This document shows, piece by piece, positions 59,835 to 64,000 of a stretch of 64,000 nucleotides of DNA (its first letter is position 1; every line of letters begins with the position of its first letter). This stretch comes from Oenococcus kitaharae DSM 17330. Lineage in GTDB: Bacteria; Bacillota; Bacilli; Lactobacillales; Lactobacillaceae. The notes beneath the pieces are model-generated. The model was not told the DNA's origin. It did not search any database and saw only the letters and a program-made list of their open reading frames with translations. The DNA lies in contig NZ_CM001398.1 in assembly GCF_000241055.1 (NCBI RefSeq), forward strand, positions 831,755-895,754, in the 5' to 3' direction. Both the position numbers and the translations under genes were made by a program.

Positions 59835-60110
59835 TTGAACAAATATGAACGCACAATTAAATTTTATATCGAAGATCTAAAACAATTGCGCCGTGCTGGC
59901 GGAACACTTGAGGCGATTGCGGCGCAATTTAAAATATCCAGAACGAAGAAACACAAAGAACTTGATCATGCTCTAGAAGCTTCTGGCTCAATTTTTGCAA
60001 CTTTCCATAAGACGGTCAGTTTGGATGTTTATCGTGGTGCCTTTGACTCAAATACGGCTAGCAATGATCATCGTGTGCATAGCTTTATTAGGGACAAAAC
60101 GCAAAACTAG
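59835..60110 (+). CDS. Small mobilisation-region protein, unknown
   Basis: 91 residues starting with TTG, with GGAGAAGAG upstream. The N-terminal half, YIEDLKQLRRAGGTLEAIAAQFKISRTKKHKELDHAL, looks like a helix-turn-helix (AIAAQFKISR). Its place immediately upstream of oriT and the relaxase suggests a MobC-like accessory or autoregulator; this is inference only. No clear homologue is recognised. Confidence 0.6.
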   Translation: MNKYERTIKFYIEDLKQLRRAGGTLEAIAAQFKISRTKKHKELDHALEASGSIFATFHKTVSLDVYRGAFDSNTASNDHRVHSFIRDKTQN

Positions 60111-60158
60111 GTCAATGCGCACTTACACCCCACCAAAATCTTGTGGGGTAAATCGTGC
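60111..60158 (-). other. oriT: Origin of transfer (oriT), pIP501/RSF1010-like
   Basis: Read on the minus strand: inverted repeat ACCCCAC (60143-60149) / GTGGGGT (60127-60133), then directly GTAAGTGCGCATTGAC (60111-60126). TAAGTGCGC matches the nick core TAAGTGCGCCCT of MobQ-type oriTs, where a hairpin also lies just 5' of the nick. It lies between the small protein gene and the relaxase gene. Confidence 0.8.
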
Positions 60159-60234
60159 TAAAAGCTTGTATCAGAAGTCGCCGTTGGCGACAACAAAATC
60201 AAACCCATAAGCCCAAAGAAAGGCGGTGATCAAC

Positions 60235-62301
60235 ATGGCAATTTTCCACATGAGTTTTTCTAATATTAGTGCTGGTAAGGGTCGAAGCGCCATTGCCAGT
60301 GCTGCCTATCGTTCTGGTGAGAAACTATTCGATCAAAGAGAAGGCAAAAGCTATTTCTTTGCTCGGTCAGTTATGCCAGAAAGCTTTATTTTGATACCAA
60401 AAAATGCACCAGAATGGGCGAATGATCGTGAGAAGTTATGGAATGAAGTCGAAAGAAAAGATCGTAAATCAAACTCGCGCTATGCCAAAGAATTTAACGT
60501 GGCCTTACCAATTGAATTAAACGAAAGTGAACAGAAAACCTTATTGACCAACTATGTACAAGAAGACTTTGTCGATTCCGGTATGGTAGCTGACGTCGCA
60601 ATTCACCGCGACCACCCAGACAATCCGCACGCTCATGTGATGTTGACTAACCGGCCATTTAACCCAGATGGCACATGGGGGATTAAAAGTAAAAAGCAAT
60701 ATATATTAGACAAAAATGGTAACAAAACATACACCGGAACAAGCAAGTATCCTAAGAGTAGAAAAATGCTTCTAATTGATTGGGACAAGAAAGAGAAAAT
60801 TGACGAATGGCGCCATAACTGGGCAACTAGTGTTAATCAAGTTTTAGCACAAAAAAACTTGCCCGACCGAATTAGCGAAAAATCGTTCGCAGGTCAAGGG
60901 ATTGATGCCGTGCCAACCCAACATATAGGCATCAATAGTAAGCGACAAGAAAGAAGGGCATTTAACCAGCAAGTTCAAGATCAAAAACGGGCACAAGCTA
61001 AATACCATAACCTTACTGAGAAGATTAGAAATCACGAACACTTTGATGCTTTGACTGATGGGCTATCATTCTCGGAAAAACACACGATTCGTGATCTAAG
61101 CCAACAGCTGAAAACCTATGTTGATTTGGAACACCTAGATGATAAAGCTCGCATGCTATTCAATTGGAAAAATAGCCTCTTGATTAAACATGCTGTCGGT
61201 GTTGATATAACGAATCAGTTGCTTACTATTGACCAACAAAGTATGTCATTAAACCAGGCCAATCAATTATTAAATCAAGTGGTTGATCGGGCAGTTAAAA
61301 AGTTATATCCGGGAGTTAATTTTAAACGAACCACCGCAGCCGAGCGACGTGAATTAATTAAAGAAACTAATAGTGAGCAAACCATTTTTAAAGACAACGA
61401 GTTAACAGAACGTTTAGCAGATATTCGGAGTGATTTATTGACCCAACAGTTATTAAGCTTTACCAAACGACCATATAGTAGTTGGCAGTTAGTTAGCCAA
61501 CAGGCCAAGGAGATTAAAAAGCAGTTAACTGCGGTTTTGGCAAAACACGGGCAACAGTTGGCCGATCTAGAAAAGACCTATCGTGGAGTTCTAGTCAATT
61601 ATCAGCCTAATGAGCTTGAATTAATTTCTAAGGGTTTAAAAGACTTACGGGTTATTAACGAGATTAAAGCTGTTGTCCAGACTCAATACAATAGTATTTT
61701 AATGACAGCTTTTCCGGATAGTGACCTAGATAAGCTAGCTACGATTGACAAAGAGCAGCTCTATACGGCTGTGGTTTACTATGATCCAGAATTAAAACCA
61801 TTAAATGTGAACGATCTTAGACAATTACAACACCAGCCACCCGTGGTCTTTACTAGACAACAGCACCAGGCGGGCTTGAATTACTTGTTAGGCACGATCG
61901 AATTAAAAGATGTGAAGGATCATCGGCTACAGCGCGTCCTACAACATGATGGCACCCGACAACTATTTTTAGGTGAATGCAGCCAAGACCCGCAACTAGA
62001 TCACGAACAAATTGAAGCCGTCCAAACCCGACTCAAGCAACAAACGACCCGGTTCGATCAATATAAACAAGAACAAGTCAAGAACTATCAGGCCATTAAT
62101 TACTATCCAACTAGTCCTAAAAACTATCTGATTAGTATTTTAGATGACGCCTTAATGACCATCTTATATGCAAAAAATTCGGATTATCTAAGAAAGAAAC
62201 GGTTGCATGGCCTTAAAGAGATTGAATGGGAAATGACTAAAAAGAAACGGCAACACCAAACGAAAAACCGACATTATCCGGGTCCACTTTTTAGAGGTTA
62301 A
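60235..62301 (+). CDS. mobA: MobA/MobL (MobQ-type) relaxase
   Basis: 688 residues. The N-terminal relaxase domain has [25 protein letters not shown] with the catalytic Tyr (about 24), and the three-histidine metal motif in [22 protein letters not shown] (about 123-144). The C-terminal two thirds are helical and Gln/Leu-rich. It would nick oriT and pilot the strand to the recipient. ATG 60235 is chosen because AAAGGCGG lies 6 nt before it; a GTG at 60226 overlaps that site. The nearby oriT fits the enzyme class. Confidence 0.93.
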   Translation: MAIFHMSFSNISAGKGRSAIASAAYRSGEKLFDQREGKSYFFARSVMPESFILIPKNAPEWANDREKLWNEVERKDRKSNSRYAKEFNVALPIELNESEQKTLLTNYVQEDFVDSGMVADVAIHRDHPDNPHAHVMLTNRPFNPDGTWGIKSKKQYILDKNGNKTYTGTSKYPKSRKMLLIDWDKKEKIDEWRHNWATSVNQVLAQKNLPDRISEKSFAGQGIDAVPTQHIGINSKRQERRAFNQQVQDQKRAQAKYHNLTEKIRNHEHFDALTDGLSFSEKHTIRDLSQQLKTYVDLEHLDDKARMLFNWKNSLLIKHAVGVDITNQLLTIDQQSMSLNQANQLLNQVVDRAVKKLYPGVNFKRTTAAERRELIKETNSEQTIFKDNELTERLADIRSDLLTQQLLSFTKRPYSSWQLVSQQAKEIKKQLTAVLAKHGQQLADLEKTYRGVLVNYQPNELELISKGLKDLRVINEIKAVVQTQYNSILMTAFPDSDLDKLATIDKEQLYTAVVYYDPELKPLNVNDLRQLQHQPPVVFTRQQHQAGLNYLLGTIELKDVKDHRLQRVLQHDGTRQLFLGECSQDPQLDHEQIEAVQTRLKQQTTRFDQYKQEQVKNYQAINYYPTSPKNYLISILDDALMTILYAKNSDYLRKKRLHGLKEIEWEMTKKKRQHQTKNRHYPGPLFRG

Positions 62302-62303
62302 GC

Positions 62304-62356
62304 ATGTATTAGTTGGCATATGTATTATATTAGTTAGTATATGTATTATAATAACA
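62304..62356 (+). repeat. Operator-like repeats of the dinJ-yafQ promoter
   Basis: Three partial copies of (TA)TGTATTA(TA) with about 20-bp spacing across 62304-62352, the last overlapping TATAAT (62347-62352). Likely the antitoxin's autoregulatory site. Confidence 0.6.
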
Positions 62357-62373
62357 GGTGAATAGGAGGCTTT

Positions 62374-62661
62374 ATGCCAGTAACAAAACAAAAAAAAGTC
62401 GTTCAAGCTAGAGTTGAAAGTGAAGTTAAAGAACAGGCTAATGCCATCTTTAAAAGTCTGGGAATTGATGCCTCAACGGCGATTAACATCTATTATCATC
62501 AGGTTATTATCAATGGCGGCTTGCCTTTTCTCGTACAAAAAAAAGAGGTTGATCCTCAATTAGAAAAAGCTATGGTCAAAGCTCAGGCTGAAGAGTTGGG
62601 GCTGATCCAAGATGATGCTTTAAATTTAACTAAAGAACAAAGGCGCCAGCGTTGGGCTTGA
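62374..62661 (+). CDS. dinJ: DinJ/RelB-family antitoxin
   Basis: 95 residues. N-terminal ribbon-helix-helix (VVQARVESEVKEQANAIFKSLGIDASTAINIYYHQVI) that binds DNA, then a C-terminal toxin-wrapping tail. ATAGGAGGC ribosome site. It neutralises the toxin encoded 3 nt downstream and represses the operon. On this element it probably stabilises inheritance. Confidence 0.92.
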   Translation: MPVTKQKKVVQARVESEVKEQANAIFKSLGIDASTAINIYYHQVIINGGLPFLVQKKEVDPQLEKAMVKAQAEELGLIQDDALNLTKEQRRQRWA

Positions 62662-62664
62662 CCG

Positions 62665-62979
62665 ATGTATGAGATCAAAATCGAAGACCATTTCGATAAG
62701 CAGATGAGCAGTTTAAATAAGCTGACGCCCTATGGAGATAAAAGAAATAAAGAAGTGCGCGAGGAAATTCTAGATAGTATTGATATTTTAGAGGATCAAG
62801 GCTCTTTGCCGGACAGCTATCGGGATCACATTTTAACTGATCGACCCTGGACGGGTTTTCATGAATACCATATTCTCGATGATCTTTTGGTTGTTTACTA
62901 CAAAGTCGAGAAGAAAAAGCGTATTCGAATGATTGCTATCACCAACCACGACCAGCTGAGAACTGGAAAAAAACAATAG
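62665..62979 (+). CDS. yafQ: YafQ-family mRNA interferase toxin
   Basis: 104 residues of the RelE/ParE superfamily. The YafQ-type C-terminal RPWTGFHEYHILDDLLVVYYKVEKKKRIRMIAITNHDQL holds the catalytic His/Asp region. It would cleave ribosome-bound mRNA when the antitoxin is lost. Starts 3 nt after dinJ and is closed by a terminator. Confidence 0.92.
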   Translation: MYEIKIEDHFDKQMSSLNKLTPYGDKRNKEVREEILDSIDILEDQGSLPDSYRDHILTDRPWTGFHEYHILDDLLVVYYKVEKKKRIRMIAITNHDQLRTGKKQ

Positions 62980-62996
62980 TTCAAACGTTTAGATAG

Positions 62997-63029
62997 ACCA
63001 GCTTGATTTAATTCCAAGCTGGTTTTTAT
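62997..63029 (+). terminator. Terminator of dinJ-yafQ
   Basis: ACCAGCTTG (62997-63005) / CAAGCTGGT (63015-63023), then Ts. Confidence 0.88.
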
Positions 63030-63082
63030 ATACGTTTTTTTAAAAGCTGTGTACAAAACAGCTTTTTATGTTAGTTTAAACA

Positions 63083-63096
63083 CGAACATATGTTCG
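63083..63096. promoter_or_regulatory. LexA (SOS) box upstream of the transfer genes
   Basis: CGAACATATGTTCG, identical to the Gram-positive LexA/DinR consensus CGAACNNNNGTTCG, within a 24-bp perfect palindrome (63078-63101). TTTAAT overlaps its right edge. It is 26 nt before the first tra-type gene. Confidence 0.82.
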
Positions 63097-63121
63097 TGTT
63101 TAATTTATGAAAGGAATTGAT

Positions 63122-63739
63122 ATGATTCAGATTGAAAATTGGCAAGGCATTAACGGCAAGCTCGTTCATGATGACCAAAAGGCGATTGTGGTGGATGATG
63201 ACCAAGATTTATCTGACCGAAAAGCATTACAAATGCGTTTGGAAAGTGATGGATTGCCAATTGATAAAGTCCGGCAAGCCATGATCAAGAAGACCGTTAA
63301 ACGCCAGTTGAAGACTGAGCCGTTAAAGCTTAGTGGTTGGTTTAATCGCCACCAAGACAGTCAAAATGCTAAAAAGGCCGAAAAATTGGTAAGTGATAAA
63401 CCGACTCATCAATATAAGCAGATCAAAAATGAAATGACCTTTTTTGGTGAAAGCTTTTTAGAAGGCTTTTTAGGCTTCTATGGTTTAGAAGTCGATAACG
63501 CTTTAGGTCGATACGAACATCACTTGCATGTGTTAGAAACCCAAGAACTGGGTCATCCGGAAAAAGAATATTACTTAGCCAATAGCCAAAGCGGCAGTTT
63601 GCAACTAGTTTCTGATCCGCTGCCTAGTCAGCAATTAGCTGAGGAACAATTGACTAAGTTCTACCAACGCGAATCCGGGAAAACGCAAGCAGAAAAAGTT
63701 CCATTGCGGTCACAAAAAGATGAAGGAAAGGAAGAATGA
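63122..63739 (+). CDS. Conjugation-operon protein (TraA/TrsA-type), unknown role
   Basis: 205 residues, hydrophilic, with TVKRQLKTEPLKLSGWFNRHQDSQNAKKAEKL and EMTFFGESFLEGFLGFYGLEVDNALGRYEHHLHVLETQELG segments. Proteins like this head the transfer operon after the relaxase on lactobacillar plasmids; the function is unknown. ATG 63122 is favoured over ATG 63107 because AAAGGA lies 7 nt upstream. The gene is under the LexA box and followed 1 nt later by a pilin-like gene. Confidence 0.7.
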   Translation: MIQIENWQGINGKLVHDDQKAIVVDDDQDLSDRKALQMRLESDGLPIDKVRQAMIKKTVKRQLKTEPLKLSGWFNRHQDSQNAKKAEKLVSDKPTHQYKQIKNEMTFFGESFLEGFLGFYGLEVDNALGRYEHHLHVLETQELGHPEKEYYLANSQSGSLQLVSDPLPSQQLAEEQLTKFYQRESGKTQAEKVPLRSQKDEGKEE

Positions 63740-63740
63740 C

Positions 63741-64000
63741 ATGATCTTAAACAAAGTAAAAGTGTTAGCAACTACTGGAGCTACTGCGATTTATTTGGGC
63801 TTGATGAACGCCCAGGTTGTTTTGGCGGCGGACGGTGGCGAAGTTAAAAGCAAGCTAACCAGCGCTGGTAAGACGATTCAAGGTATTTTAACTGGCTTGG
63901 TCGTTTTAGTTGGGATTTGTGTCGCGCTATTTATTATTATCAAAAGAATGCCTGACGCAGACGATCCGCGAGAGAAATCAGAAGTTTATCACGCGGTTGG
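63741..64000 (+). CDS. VirB2/CagC-like type IV secretion pilin subunit, 3' truncated
   Basis: The frame is open to the window end (86 codons). A signal sequence or first helix, VKVLATTGATAIYLGLMNAQVVLAADGG, with an Ala-x-Ala-like cleavage region is followed by a second hydrophobic helix TIQGILTGLVVLVGICVALFIIIKRM and a polar DADDPREKSE tail, the layout of small VirB2/TrbC/CagC subunits. AAGGAAGAA ribosome site inside the preceding gene. Truncated by the window edge. Confidence 0.72.
   Translation, partial: MILNKVKVLATTGATAIYLGLMNAQVVLAADGGEVKSKLTSAGKTIQGILTGLVVLVGICVALFIIIKRMPDADDPREKSEVYHAV

Overview
The window looks like a chromosomal segment of a lactic acid bacterium of the Leuconostoc/Oenococcus group, carrying an integrated mobile region at its right end. 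The evidence is a low-to-mid GC Firmicute gene set and order (pcrA-ligA-camS; rimP-nusA-ylxR-ylxQ-infB-rbfA; yloU-fakA-recG-plsX-acpP-rnc-smc-ftsY-ylxM-ffh), a D-lactate dehydrogenase, a T-box in front of thrS, CcpA-type cre sites and an attenuated branched-chain amino acid transporter. Genus-level assignment (Oenococcus-like) is inference. No rRNA or CRISPR array is visible.

1-13 kb: 3' end of gap, secG, an M29 aminopeptidase, a degenerate GH25-like protein, an oxidoreductase, tRNA-Arg, a PTS-EIIC-like permease, D-LDH, a GH73 glucosaminidase and pcrA-ligA-camS. 13-24.9 kb: the rimP-to-rbfA translation/transcription operon, a LytR-CpsA-Psr protein, a PAP2-like protein, a deoxynucleoside kinase, an FtsX-type permease with an ABC 'ATPase' that has lost its nucleotide motifs, and serS. 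25-29.2 kb: DyP peroxidase, tRNA-Thr(AGU), a permease gene broken by a stop codon, brnQ with a leader-peptide attenuator, and tRNA-Leu(UAG). 29.4-45.3 kb: rpmB, fatty acid kinase, recG, phospholipid/ACP genes, RNase III, SMC, the SRP genes, mutS2 and a flavodoxin. 45.3-51.3 kb: a candidate structured ncRNA sharing a cre with the flavodoxin promoter, T-box-thrS-pepC, cfa and a six-helix membrane protein.

51.3-64 kb is accessory DNA. Its centrepiece (51.77-57.72 kb) is a complete streptolysin S-like azole-modified peptide (TOMM) cluster: ABC ATPase, ABC permease, a 40-residue precursor with core CCCCSCC, an FMN dehydrogenase (B), an E1-like protein (C), a YcaO cyclodehydratase (D) and a CPBP protease/immunity protein (E). 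The precursor is too short for ordinary gene calling and was found by reading the DNA. The B-C-D-E genes are much more AT-rich than the rest of the window, whereas the two transporter genes are closer to host composition. An imperfect direct repeat flanks the cluster, and the right copy abuts a serine resolvase that has lost its catalytic serine. Beyond it lies a plasmid/ICE-like module: methyltransferase, a small accessory protein, an oriT of pIP501/RSF1010 type, a MobA/MobL relaxase, a DinJ-YafQ toxin-antitoxin pair, a perfect LexA (SOS) box and the first conjugation genes, the last one cut by the window end.

A recurrent feature is a -10 hexamer ending only 6-7 nt before the start codon (recG, serS, pcrA, the GH25-like gene, the LCP gene and the flavodoxin), which predicts leaderless mRNAs for ordinary housekeeping genes.
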